Counted from the first letter of the stretch, positions 17,003-25,662 are shown. The stretch is DNA of 46,995 nt from Leptospira biflexa (GCA_020720805.1 DYNZ01000017.1:1-46995); one strand, 5' to 3'. Notes: generated from the letters alone by a model not told the origin. Numbers and translations are program-made.

Positions 17003-17351
17003 ATACTTTCCCTAAAAGATAATCATCTACAATGAAAATGTTGAAATATGGCAACTACTGTTATAATTGTATGTCCATTTTGCAAAATGGACATACAAAC
17101 AGACAAGTTAGCTTAATCCAATACTGTGTTGAGTCAAGCTTTTTTGGCGGAAAAGCTAACGCAAGAGCCGTCATTCTAGAATTTAAATTTCCAAAATTTT
17201 GCGTAGAAAAAGAAAGTTTATTGTTTCATTGCTGCAAAAATCTCTGATGAATTGACAATTTTTTTATGGAAATTTATATAGTACATAAAGCGGTTGGCTA
17301 TATAGGCCAATTGACTTTTTCATCATGAACACTGGAAAAGTTTAATAGACC
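17003..17351. promoter_or_regulatory. AT-rich divergent intergenic region with a 32-bp perfect palindrome
   Basis: This 349-bp stretch lies between the start of the GH-A gene (minus) and the GT4 gene (plus). At 17067-17098 it has a perfect 32-bp palindrome whose left half is TTGTATGTCCATTTTG. There is no loop, so it would suit a dimeric DNA-binding protein or a cruciform better than a terminator. A 71-codon open frame across it looks non-coding. Otherwise nothing is recognised. Confidence 0.6.
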
Positions 17352-18443
17352 ATGAATATTCTTATGATAACCTATCAGGGGGGCATGGCCGGCTCCACCA
17401 ACTCTATTTTCTATCTGAGCGATGGACTGGCAAGGCGCGGCCATCAGGTGGTCGTCGCTTGCCCGGAGCGCTCCCTGCTGTACCAAATGCTGGAGGGAAC
17501 TCCGGTCATTCGTGTGCCCTTGGAGATTCGTTCGAAATTTGACATCAGGAGCATGAGGCAGTTGCGAGATGTGATTCGTGACTATCAAATCCAAATCGTT
17601 AATGCCCAGTCCAGCAGGGATCGCTATATCTCCATTTTGGCAAAATTTTTTTTTCGGATGACAGTTCTGGTATATCACACGCGCAGGCAGACACCGCGAA
17701 GTTCAGGGAATTTTTTGCAAAATTGGTTTTATGCCAGATTTACCGACAGGATAATTGCTGTCAGCCCTGGGGTAAAAAAAGCTATGGTCACTCTAGGTCT
17801 CCCTGAGCACCATATCCAGGTGATTTTCAATGGCACTCCACCCGAAAAATACCAGATATCCGGTATCGAGGCGCGACTGCGCGATCTGCGCGCACATTAT
17901 CACATCCAACCCGAAGAGCCTGTCATTGGTTGCGTATCTCGCCCCAAGCAGCAGGAGCAACTGATTCAGGCCATGGCAAAAATAACGAAACGGTGTACCG
18001 TGATGTTCGTCGGGATGGGTAACAGGCCTGAGTACGAGCGCCTGATAGCTGGTCAAATTCACCGCTATATTTTTACCGGAGCTGTTTCATCTTCTGATGT
18101 TCTCTACTATTATCCATTGTTTCGCATGAAGGTTTTGGCTTCGGTTACGGAAGGATTGTCCCAGGCGTTGCTGGAGGCGATGGCGTTAGGTGTCCCCGTC
18201 ATTGCCACAGATGCCGCCGGCAATCCTGATCTCATCGAACATGGAAAAAATGGGTTGCTCTTTGCTGACGGAGATATTGATATGTTAGCTTCTCATATTA
18301 TTGCGCTGCTGGACGATTCGCGACTGGGCAAGGCATTATCCGTTGCCGCAAGAAAGCGCGCCCTGGAAGATTTTTCTATCCAAAAAACAGTTGAGAACTA
18401 TGAAAAATTTTTCATGGAACGTTTGCGCTTGGCAGAGTGTTAA
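17352..18443 (+). CDS. Glycosyltransferase, GT4 family
   Basis: This 363-residue cytoplasmic GT-B enzyme has the N-terminal Rossmann half starting MNILMITYQGGMAGSTNSIF and the acceptor-domain signature FTDRIIAVSPGVKKAM. In the C-terminal half SVTEGLSQALLEAMALGVPV and VIATDAAGNPDLI carry the E-x7-E motif that binds the nucleotide sugar. It transfers a sugar from a nucleotide or lipid donor onto an envelope glycan or lipid; the specific product is unknown. It stands alone, divergent from the broken glycoside hydrolase, with no other polysaccharide genes nearby. Confidence 0.88.
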   Translation: MNILMITYQGGMAGSTNSIFYLSDGLARRGHQVVVACPERSLLYQMLEGTPVIRVPLEIRSKFDIRSMRQLRDVIRDYQIQIVNAQSSRDRYISILAKFFFRMTVLVYHTRRQTPRSSGNFLQNWFYARFTDRIIAVSPGVKKAMVTLGLPEHHIQVIFNGTPPEKYQISGIEARLRDLRAHYHIQPEEPVIGCVSRPKQQEQLIQAMAKITKRCTVMFVGMGNRPEYERLIAGQIHRYIFTGAVSSSDVLYYYPLFRMKVLASVTEGLSQALLEAMALGVPVIATDAAGNPDLIEHGKNGLLFADGDIDMLASHIIALLDDSRLGKALSVAARKRALEDFSIQKTVENYEKFFMERLRLAEC

Positions 18444-18518
18444 CCAATGAAGGCATACGGTAAGGCAGAGGATCTGCTTAGCCAAATGCTCTTTTAAGTT
18501 TGACCTGCCGGCAGTTCT

Positions 18519-18558
18519 GGAGGTGCGAAAAATGTCGGCCTGTCACAGTTGCACCTCC
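18519..18558. other. Inverted repeat between the GT4 and phosphatase genes
   Basis: GGAGGTGC (18519-18526) and GCACCTCC (18551-18558) form a perfect 8-bp stem with a 24-base loop. There is no T-run, so it is not a classic terminator. It could be an mRNA leader structure for the phosphatase gene that starts 70 bp later. Confidence 0.35.
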
Positions 18559-18628
18559 TACATCCTGTAGTCGGGATGGCAAAAAATCGACCCGGATATA
18601 AATGCGGACAAAGTTGGTAAGGATTGTC

Positions 18629-19192
18629 ATGAAAAGAAAAATTTATCTCTTATTTGCTCTTTTTTTTCTGCTATCGGATGTTTTTGCGCAAGGGCAGCCA
18701 CGGGTGCGTCCCCAGCATTGGGCTCAGCAAATGATTGGCTCATCCTTGAAAAACTGGTATAAAGTTGACTTTCATTTGTATAGATCCGAACAGCCGAATA
18801 AAAGTGAGTTTATCATGCTTCGTAATTATGGGGTTGCGGCAGTTCTGACTCTTAGGGATCACCACTCCGATGAGAAAATGGCGAAAGGTTCCCACCTAAA
18901 GCTCTATTCCTATAGGCTCTCAACCAGAAAAATGGGGTATAGTGATCTTGTCCGTATTTTAAAAATCATTCACAATGAAAAGTCACCAATTCTTGTTCAT
19001 TGCTGGCATGGATCCGACAGAACCGGAGCGGTTGTCGCTGCCTATAGAATCGCTTACCATAACTGGACAAAGGAAGAGGCTCTTGATGAGTTATTGCATG
19101 GAGGGTTTGGCTATCACGCTGTTTTCAAGAATATACCAGATTTGATTTTGTCTATCGATGAAAAGCAGATACGAGCTGATGTCAGGAAGTAG
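18629..19192 (+). CDS. Exported dual-specificity/tyrosine phosphatase
   Basis: The ATG at 18629 with AAGGA seven bases upstream gives 187 residues; an earlier ATG at 18602 is less likely. A signal peptide (MKRKIYLLFALFFLLSDVFA) is followed by a compact phosphatase domain. It has YRSEQPNKSEF, a conserved aspartate region (LTLRDHHSDE) and the catalytic loop VHCWHGSDRTG, which fits the Cys-x5-Arg signature of dual-specificity and tyrosine phosphatases. It should act in the periplasm or be secreted. Its substrate is unknown and could be protein, inositol phosphate or lipid. Its 3' end overlaps the convergent regulator gene by 11 bp. Confidence 0.82.
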   Translation: MKRKIYLLFALFFLLSDVFAQGQPRVRPQHWAQQMIGSSLKNWYKVDFHLYRSEQPNKSEFIMLRNYGVAAVLTLRDHHSDEKMAKGSHLKLYSYRLSTRKMGYSDLVRILKIIHNEKSPILVHCWHGSDRTGAVVAAYRIAYHNWTKEEALDELLHGGFGYHAVFKNIPDLILSIDEKQIRADVRK

Positions 19193-20033
19193 GGCTACTG
19201 GTTGCGTCCAGATATCCTGGTCCGCCCCAATGGATTTCAATTTGTGGAAAATGTTGAGCAATCTTCAGGCGCAGTAACTCTATTTTTTTCTGATCCTGCC
19301 GGATCACGATAGATATGGAAATATTTTTATAGGAAAAATTTGTTAATTCTTTCATTAGTTCATTTTCCGGTAGATTGCCGCAGTAGCGGGCAGATATGCC
19401 GCTGTGAAGCAGCAGGCTGTAATGCAATAGCGCTCCCAATTCATGAACCTCTCCCGGGAAGGTAACGACCAGCCAGGTTGGTTTGGTTGGCAAACTCTGG
19501 CTCTGGATCTTGCTGTAAACATAGCCTGTGAAGAATCGGCTCATGGCGTGTTCGTCTGCAACTGTCAGCAATCTGTTCTCCCAGGCGCGGCCAACCAAAA
19601 CCAGAAGAGGGGAGAGAGTTTGCTGCACAAACTGAGGAAATGGGGTCAGGCTGTAGATTCCGTCCAGAATATCAGCCAGGCGTGTAAAATTGCCGCTGCT
19701 GATCATTTCAATAATCCTTAGCTCCTCACCCCGCAGGGGTATGCTCTCCCCTTGAGTCGGCTGACGGATCTCGCTAAGTGTCCAAGGCGGTTCTTGACGC
19801 AGAAACAGGGGGTCGCTATCCAGGCGCAGCTCCTTGAGAATGGTTGAGATGGTTTTTTTGTGCGCTAATTCATGGCCAATTTGTTTGAGCTTAAACAGAT
19901 CCTCTTGATCATAGTATTTGTATCCATTTTCGCCTGTTTTTGGATGGAGAAATCGGTAGCGCTCCTGCCATTTGCGAATGCGTGAGGCAGGGATACCAGT
20001 GAGCCGAACCAGGTCTTTAATGAGATACTTCAT
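19182..20033 (-). CDS. CarH/LitR-like MerR-family B12-dependent photoreceptor regulator
   Basis: This 283-residue protein has a MerR-type winged helix at 1-70 (YLIKDLVRLTGIPASRIRKW). A helical cap domain carries the W-x9-EH motif (Trp151, Glu161-His162), and a B12-binding domain carries E-x-H-x-x-G (GEVHELG, Glu195 to Gly200). These are the hallmarks of CarH/LitR, which bind adenosylcobalamin, repress DNA as tetramers in the dark and release it when light breaks the Co-C bond. The residue after Trp151 is Glu, whereas Thermus CarH has a His there that ligates cobalt after illumination. It is divergent from the lipid operon, as in other LitR loci, so it probably represses that operon. Confidence 0.85.
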   Translation of the reverse strand: MKYLIKDLVRLTGIPASRIRKWQERYRFLHPKTGENGYKYYDQEDLFKLKQIGHELAHKKTISTILKELRLDSDPLFLRQEPPWTLSEIRQPTQGESIPLRGEELRIIEMISSGNFTRLADILDGIYSLTPFPQFVQQTLSPLLVLVGRAWENRLLTVADEHAMSRFFTGYVYSKIQSQSLPTKPTWLVVTFPGEVHELGALLHYSLLLHSGISARYCGNLPENELMKELTNFSYKNISISIVIRQDQKKIELLRLKIAQHFPQIEIHWGGPGYLDATSSPTS

Positions 20034-20173
20034 AAATTTCCATTCCCTGCGCCATGATGCGACTTTTCACCGATCTCTGCTGTCCCCATTGGTTTCTGCT
20101 ATGATAGTTCAAATAGTTAGTCTCTCTTTCTTTTCTCCTCATCGAATTTTAATGTAATCAAAAACGGAAAAAT

Positions 20174-20235
20174 GTCAAATCTTTTTACAAAACATTGGAC
20201 AAAACATTTGACGAAATCTTAAAACATACTACATT
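20174..20235 (+). promoter_or_regulatory. Lipid-operon promoter overlaid by 12-bp operator repeats
   Basis: A -35 TTGACG (20208-20213), 16-bp spacer and -10 TACATT (20230-20235) form a plausible promoter for the operon starting at 20280. Three direct copies of AAAACATNNNAC start at 20189, 20201 and 20221. An inverted copy, GTCAAATCTTTT, lies at 20174-20185 (11 of 12 bases match the reverse complement of the second). The second copy contains the -35 and the third overlaps the -10. Thermus CarH is known to bind tandem direct repeats over a -35 element, so this is the likely operator. Confidence 0.6.
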
Positions 20236-20279
20236 AATTCCTAAGACCACCAGTAAATGGTGAAAAGGGGGCGACAGTT

Positions 20280-21536
20280 ATGAAGAAAATCGCTATCATT
20301 GGCTCCGGAATATCAGGAATGTCCGCAGCTTATCTCTTACGGCAAAAGTATGATATCACACTTTTTGAGAAAAACGGTTATATCGGAGGTCATGCCAGAA
20401 CCATTGAGTTGGAGCGTGGTGGGCAAAAAATCGCTGTGGATACAGGATTCATTGTCTACAACCACCGGAACTATGCCAACCTCAAAGCGCTCTTTGCCCT
20501 TCTTGGTGTGGAGACGATCATGAGTCCCATGACCTTCGGTTCGAGTGTCAATCAGGGGGTTCTGGAGTATGCCGTGACAAACCTACAGACGATCTTCGCG
20601 CAAAAGCGCAACCTGTTTCGCCCCCGTTTTTTTCGCATGATTTATGATTTTTTTCGGTTTAAGAGTCAATCTCTGGAGCTGCTGGATAGCGATGATATGA
20701 TCTCTCTCGGTGATTATCTGAAAAAGAACGGCTACTCGCACTGGTTCCGCGACTACTTTCTCCTGCCTATGGGAGGCTCGATTTGGTCAACTCCCCTGGA
20801 AAAGATGGAGCAGTTCCCAGCGCAGACCTTTGTCCGCTTCTTTCATAATCATGGATTATTGACTGTGGATGATCAACCGCAGTGGTACACCGTGAAAGGG
20901 GGAAGTAGAGAGTATGTCAAATTGCTTACCGAACCTTTTGCGGATCGAATTTTTTTAAACCGCGAGATTCTGGGTGTAAGCAGGCGAGCCGGATATGTAG
21001 AGATCGAAGACACCCAGGGCAAAAGATATGAATTTGACGAGGTGGTGATTGCAGCCCATGGAGATCAGGCCCTGGCTATGCTGAAAGATCCCAGTCGTGA
21101 AGAGCGTGAAATTCTCTCGCGGTTTCATTATCAACCTAATTTAGCCGTGACCCATGGCGATGAGACTCTGATGCCCAGCCGCAGGAAAACATGGGGTAGC
21201 TGGGTTTTCCTGATGGATGAGGCGCGGGGCAGAAAAGAGATATCTCTAAGTTACTGGATGAATAACCTTCAATCCATTGATAAATCATTTCCGTTATTTG
21301 TTACTCTGAACCCATTTCAAAAAATTGATGAAACTAAAATTTACGATGAGTTTTGGTTTGAACATCCGTTGTACGATCAGGATATGATTCTGGCTCAGCG
21401 CGGGATGGATAGCATACAGGGAAGGGATCGCATATGGTTTTGTGGCGCCTATCAGCGCTATGGCTTTCATGAGGACGGCATCCTGTCCGCGGTGAAGGTT
21501 GCCGAGAAGATGGGGGTGGTGATACCATGGCATTAA
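20280..21536 (+). CDS. FAD-dependent amine oxidase-like oxidoreductase (COG2907 type)
   Basis: This 418-residue cytoplasmic flavoprotein has an N-terminal dinucleotide fold (IAIIGSGISGMSAAYLL, then a Glu ending strand two in LFEKN). GGHARTIE and the VDTGFIVYNHRNY motif follow, then SIWSTPLEKMEQFPA, typical of the oxidoreductase that accompanies DUF1365 and cyclopropane synthase genes. It probably oxidises or desaturates a lipid acyl chain; this is inferred from context. It is the first gene of a tightly packed operon and overlaps the DUF1365 gene by 10 bp. Confidence 0.88.
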   Translation: MKKIAIIGSGISGMSAAYLLRQKYDITLFEKNGYIGGHARTIELERGGQKIAVDTGFIVYNHRNYANLKALFALLGVETIMSPMTFGSSVNQGVLEYAVTNLQTIFAQKRNLFRPRFFRMIYDFFRFKSQSLELLDSDDMISLGDYLKKNGYSHWFRDYFLLPMGGSIWSTPLEKMEQFPAQTFVRFFHNHGLLTVDDQPQWYTVKGGSREYVKLLTEPFADRIFLNREILGVSRRAGYVEIEDTQGKRYEFDEVVIAAHGDQALAMLKDPSREEREILSRFHYQPNLAVTHGDETLMPSRRKTWGSWVFLMDEARGRKEISLSYWMNNLQSIDKSFPLFVTLNPFQKIDETKIYDEFWFEHPLYDQDMILAQRGMDSIQGRDRIWFCGAYQRYGFHEDGILSAVKVAEKMGVVIPWH

Positions 21537-22291
21537 AAGATGGGCTGTTGATAGGTGAGGTGTGGCATAAGCGCCATTTTCCTCGGAAAAATGAGTTTCG
21601 GTATAAGGTTTATTATCTGACCTTTGCGTTGCGAGATCTGACGAAATTGGGGCGTTCTCTTCTATCTGTCAATAAATTTAATTTGTTCTCCTTTCGGGAG
21701 AGGGATCACGGTGCCAGGGATGGCAGTAGTCTGGAGGCTTGGATGAGAGGAGTCCTGAAGCAAGAAAGAATAGAGGAGGCAGATGGCGATATCGTTCTGG
21801 TGACGATGCCGCGCCATTTTGGTTATGGTTTCAATCCTGTCAGTTTCTGGTTTTGTCTGGACATCCCTGGCCATATCCGCGCTGTGTTGGCAGAAGTAAA
21901 CAATACCTTTGGTGAGCACCATAATTACCTGGTGGCTCACGAGGATGGCCGCATCATCGAAGAGTCTGAATGGCTTGCCGTGCGCAAGGTCTTTCATGTC
22001 TCCCCTTTTCTGCGCATCGAGGGCGAGTATCGCTTTCGCTTTAGCTATAGCTCCGACCGTATCGCTGTCTGGATCAACAATATTTTGCCGGAAGGGGTAG
22101 TGCTATCAACCTATATCAAAGGCGTCCGCCGCGCGCTCACCTCTTATTCTTTGCTCAGCAGCGCATTGCGTTATCCGCTGATCTCGCTGAAGGTAATTTT
22201 TCTGATTCATTATCAGGCTGTAAAACTTTTTATGAAAAAATTGAGGTTCAAGGCTGATCTGCCGATGCCCGAAAAGGAGTTAACGCGATGA
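21527..22291 (+). CDS. DUF1365 family protein
   Basis: This 254-residue protein shows the DUF1365 landmarks. These are an N-terminal GEVWHKRHFPRKNEFRYKVY, the central MPRHFGYGFNPVSFWFC, EVNNTFGEHHNYLV and a later KVFHVSPF. No catalytic mechanism is established for the family, which recurs beside an FAD oxidoreductase and a cyclopropane synthase-like methyltransferase. It overlaps both neighbours (10 bp upstream, 4 bp downstream), indicating tight translational coupling and a shared role in lipid modification. Confidence 0.9.
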   Translation: MALKDGLLIGEVWHKRHFPRKNEFRYKVYYLTFALRDLTKLGRSLLSVNKFNLFSFRERDHGARDGSSLEAWMRGVLKQERIEEADGDIVLVTMPRHFGYGFNPVSFWFCLDIPGHIRAVLAEVNNTFGEHHNYLVAHEDGRIIEESEWLAVRKVFHVSPFLRIEGEYRFRFSYSSDRIAVWINNILPEGVVLSTYIKGVRRALTSYSLLSSALRYPLISLKVIFLIHYQAVKLFMKKLRFKADLPMPEKELTR

Positions 22292-23511
22292 AAACACAAA
22301 GAAAACAGAGATTATCAAGAAGTGGCAATGCCGCTATAGTTCGCCTCTTCCTGCGTTCGTTTCGTAACATTGAGTATGGCTCATTTTCTTTAACCACGCC
22401 TGCAGGAAATACCTTTCACTACCGCGGAAGGTTTTCTGGACCATCCAGCTCCATGCAGATCCACCATTGGAGAGTGGTCGATCGTATCATAGCGCATGGA
22501 GATATCGGATTGGGTGAGTCCTATATAGACAGGGAGTGGGATTCTGATAATATCTCCAGTTTGATCCACTTTTTTCTTTTGAATATCAATGCCCTTGAAG
22601 TCCATTTTTTTCATGGAAACATTTTTAATAAAATAAAATTTCTCTGGAGTCATTTCAAAAACAGGAATTCTAAAAAAGGGAGCAGAAGAAATATTCGCGC
22701 CCATTATGACGTTGGCAACGATTTTTACCGGTTGTGGCTTGACGAGACAATGACCTATTCTAGCGCGCTCTTTGCTGACGATAACAACGTTAATCTGGCT
22801 ATGGCGCAGCGGGAGAAATACGCGCGCATCTTGCGCAAACTCGATAAAAAGAGGAGTACCATTTTGGAGATAGGTTGTGGCTGGGGTGGATTTGCGGAGG
22901 AGGCTGCAAAAAAGGAGCATTATGTAACCGGTATAACAATTTCAGATGAGCAGCTTCGTTACGCCAAAGAGCGACTGGCGCATTACAGGAACGCGGACAT
23001 AGTGCTGCGCGATTATCGCGACGTGCAAGGCCTGTACGATTATATCGTTTCCATTGAGATGATTGAAGCGGTTGGTGAAGAGCACTGGCCAAATTATTTT
23101 GCAATGATACAAAAAAGTCTCAGCAGGGATGGTAAGGCGGTTATTCAGGCAATCACAATACAAGATAATGATTTCGCTAACTACCGCAAGCGCAGTGATT
23201 TTATCCGACAGTACGCATTCCCCGGTGGAATGCTGCCTTCGTTGCGGCGCATTCAGGAAGAGGCACATAAAGCCGGCTTAAAGGTGAAAGAAATTTTTTC
23301 CTTTGGTCTGGATTATGCTCGTACGCTGGATTACTGGTTACAAAAAATTGATGAGAATAAAGATGCTATTCAAAAAATGGGGTACACCGAAGAGTTTATC
23401 CGAAGCTGGCGCTTTTATATCTCCATGAGCTGTGGTTCTTTTTTGTCCGGGCGTACCGATGTTGTCCAGTTAGAATTAGCCCATGACGCTTCCTGGCCAG
23501 GAATATTTTAA
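22288..23511 (+). CDS. Cyclopropane-fatty-acyl-phospholipid synthase family methyltransferase
   Basis: This 407-residue protein has the CFA synthase layout. The N-terminal lipid-binding part (about 1-110) includes GDIGLGESYIDREWD. Then comes NIRAHYDVGNDFYRLWLDET, the SAM-binding motif ILEIGCGWGGFAEEAA and SIEMIEAVGEEHW. Family members transfer a methyl from SAM to the double bond of phospholipid acyl chains, making cyclopropane or, in some bacteria, methylated or furan fatty acid precursors. In this cluster type the exact product is not certain. It starts within the DUF1365 stop (ATGA). Confidence 0.92.
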   Translation: MKTQRKQRLSRSGNAAIVRLFLRSFRNIEYGSFSLTTPAGNTFHYRGRFSGPSSSMQIHHWRVVDRIIAHGDIGLGESYIDREWDSDNISSLIHFFLLNINALEVHFFHGNIFNKIKFLWSHFKNRNSKKGSRRNIRAHYDVGNDFYRLWLDETMTYSSALFADDNNVNLAMAQREKYARILRKLDKKRSTILEIGCGWGGFAEEAAKKEHYVTGITISDEQLRYAKERLAHYRNADIVLRDYRDVQGLYDYIVSIEMIEAVGEEHWPNYFAMIQKSLSRDGKAVIQAITIQDNDFANYRKRSDFIRQYAFPGGMLPSLRRIQEEAHKAGLKVKEIFSFGLDYARTLDYWLQKIDENKDAIQKMGYTEEFIRSWRFYISMSCGSFLSGRTDVVQLELAHDASWPGIF

Positions 23512-23523
23512 GGAGGATACAAT

Positions 23524-24063
23524 ATGGTGTCATTATCTCGTATGAAATGGGCTGCGGCGTTCCTATTTTTTTTCGCAATAGTGCCGATCAGCGTTCAGGC
23601 AAATCGGTTGCCAGCTGACGTGAGGCAGGGTATGCAAAGCGTTGCACCATACGGTCAGGGCAAATTGTATCGGATGTTTCTGGTTGCCTATGAGGCATAC
23701 CTGTGGACTGACGCCGCAGTTTGGTCCTATCAGAAACCGTTTGCTCTTGTGCTTCGCTACAATTTTACCATACAAAAGAAGGATATTGTGGAAACATCGC
23801 TGCGCGAGATGAAAAGAAGTGGCTTCATGGATGATTCTCTGCTGGCGGCGTACCGTAGCGAATTGAACCGCGTATTGCGCAGCGTCGCTCCAGGCGATAC
23901 CATAACCGGATTTTATATCAGCGCTACAGAGACAAGATTTTATCACAATGACACATTGACGGGCAAGGTTTTACTAAATGGCTTTGGCAAACATTTTTTT
24001 GATATCTGGTTTTCGCCAGCTACTAGCGAGCCAAAATTGCGCAACGCGCTGCTTAAACGATGA
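23524..24063 (+). CDS. Exported chalcone isomerase-like protein
   Basis: This 179-residue protein has a signal peptide ending near ISVQA and a chalcone isomerase-like fold. Recognisable parts are LYRMFLVAYEAYLW, LRYNFTIQKKDIVETSLREM, GDTITGFYI and the C-terminal FFDIWFSPATSEPKLRNALL. In bacteria these proteins are not flavonoid enzymes; they accompany the lipid cluster and may bind fatty acyl ligands in the periplasm. A strong AAGGAGG lies upstream. Its stop overlaps the next start (ATGATG). Confidence 0.85.
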   Translation: MVSLSRMKWAAAFLFFFAIVPISVQANRLPADVRQGMQSVAPYGQGKLYRMFLVAYEAYLWTDAAVWSYQKPFALVLRYNFTIQKKDIVETSLREMKRSGFMDDSLLAAYRSELNRVLRSVAPGDTITGFYISATETRFYHNDTLTGKVLLNGFGKHFFDIWFSPATSEPKLRNALLKR

Positions 24064-25065
24064 TGGGTGGGTCAACTGAGCCGCCTTTGGATTGGATGGT
24101 CATTATGAAAAAGAGAATATACAATGTCCTGGATTGGTTACTGGAGAAATCTGTTTTATTTAGTTTTACCAATTTGGGGTTTTGGTTGCGTTCTCCTTTT
24201 TTTGAGCAATTGCAATTGGAATCTCTCGTCCAAAAATGGGTGATTGTCACAGGCGCCGGTTCAGGATTGGGTCGTGAAACCGCTCTCCAAGTAGCTAAAA
24301 GCGGAGCCAATGTTATCCTTGCGGTTCGTAATTTGCAAAGTGGCGAGAAGGTCAGAGAAGAGATCCTTACCCTTGGGCGGCATAAGCAAGGTTTATGTTC
24401 TGCATCTGGATGTCAGCTCTTTTGCCTCGGTCCGCTCCTTTACGCAGCAGGTGGCCCAGGTTGCGACTCATATCGACTACATCGTGCATAACGCCGGAGC
24501 TCTAATACATGAACGGAGGGAGAGCGATACAGGACATGAAATGGTATTGGCGACTCATGTTCTTGGTCCTTTTTACTTGACCCATCTCCTTCTTAACCTA
24601 ATTCGCGGTAGCAATGATCCCAGGATCGTGTTTGTCTCATCTGGCGGCATGTATGCTGAAAAAATTGACACGGATGATTTTGAATACAGAAAGAAAAAAT
24701 ATGATGGAGTTCGAGCCTATGCGCGTACAAAGAGGATGCAGGTCGTTCTGGCTGAATTGTTTGCCAGTAATTCAACCTACGATGGTATTACCTTCACTTC
24801 CATGCATCCAGGTTGGAGCTACACACCAGGTCTGTCCAGCGCTCTTCCCGCATTTACCAGATGGCTAAAACCATTTCTCAGATCTGTCAGTCAGGGGATT
24901 GATACCATAGTTTGGCTGCTCTCGGAAAACAGGGAAAAGTTGCACAATGGAGTCTTCTATTTTGATAGAAGGGAGCGGAAAACGATCAGATTGAAGGGCA
25001 CGGAGAATAGTGTGATGGAGAAGGAGTTCTTTTGGAATTTTTGTCAGAGCAGCACTTCGGAATAA
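24060..25065 (+). pseudogene. Short-chain dehydrogenase/reductase, frameshifted
   Basis: Frame one (from 24060) holds the cofactor motif VTGAGSGLGRETA and runs correctly to EEILTLG. It then becomes unrelated and stops at 24491. From about 24376 the adjacent frame continues the fold: KVYVLHLDVSSFASVRSF, HNAGAL, a catalytic serine in VSSGG, and YARTK giving the Y-x3-K pair, then HPGWSYTPG. The junction lies in CCCTTGGG, and removing one base restores a single protein of about 334 residues. The complete enzyme would reduce or oxidise a carbonyl/alcohol on a lipid-related substrate with NAD(P)H. It is the fifth gene of the lipid operon. Confidence 0.8.
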
Positions 25066-25104
25066 TAAATATTTTTATGTAAAATTATAATGGGATGAGA
25101 AACG

Positions 25105-25653
25105 ATGAAGCAGAGACTATATCCTCTTCTTTCCTTTGTTTTACTCCAGTCGGGATGGTTTATCACCGTATGGGGAGCTGCGGCCGGGTATCCGTTTGCT
25201 GGTCCGGTGGCGGTAGCTGGCATTGTGCTTTTTTTTCTTCTCCGGGAAAAGAAATGGAAACAGGATTTGCCATTCCTGGTGTTTGCTGCGGTAATTGGCT
25301 TTATTGTGGAAGCAGGAAAAAAATATTCTGGCCTCATCGTGTACCATAGCGACACCTTTTCCTCAGAAATGCTGCCACCTGTTTACATTGTGACCCTTTG
25401 GATTTTATATGGATTGTCAATGCCCCGATCCCTTGGCTGGATGTGCGGCAATTTCGGATGAGCATTCTTTGCTGGTGCTGTTTTTGGGCCGCTAAGCTAC
25501 TGGGCTGGAGCTAAATGGGGTGCAATAGAATTTACTTTTTCCCTGGAGGTAACTCTTCTTGCTCTGGCTCTAATCTGGGGTTTCATCAATCCGCTGTTAA
25601 GTCACCTCTGTAACCGTTTTTACTTTGCGCCTGATTACCAAAAAAGTGAGTAA
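25105..25653 (+). pseudogene. DUF2878 membrane protein with in-frame TGA
   Basis: The frame from 25105 encodes a hydrophobic protein (LLSFVLLQSGWFITVWGAA, FAAVIGFIVEAGKKYSG) matching DUF2878. It stops at TGA 25459-25461 after 118 residues. The same frame continues without a break for 63 more codons as AFFAGAVFGPLSYWAGAKWG to a TAA at 25651. GPLSYWAG is the family's most recognisable C-terminal motif. A single substitution (for example TGG to TGA) would explain the truncation. DUF2878 proteins recur at the end of LitR-linked lipid clusters; function unknown. Confidence 0.75.
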
Positions 25654-25662
25654 TTGATCTGG

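Noticed and set aside
17032-17247. 71-codon open frame on the plus strand
   Set aside because: It runs through the 32-bp palindrome and AT-rich spacer, has odd Cys-rich composition and no convincing start.
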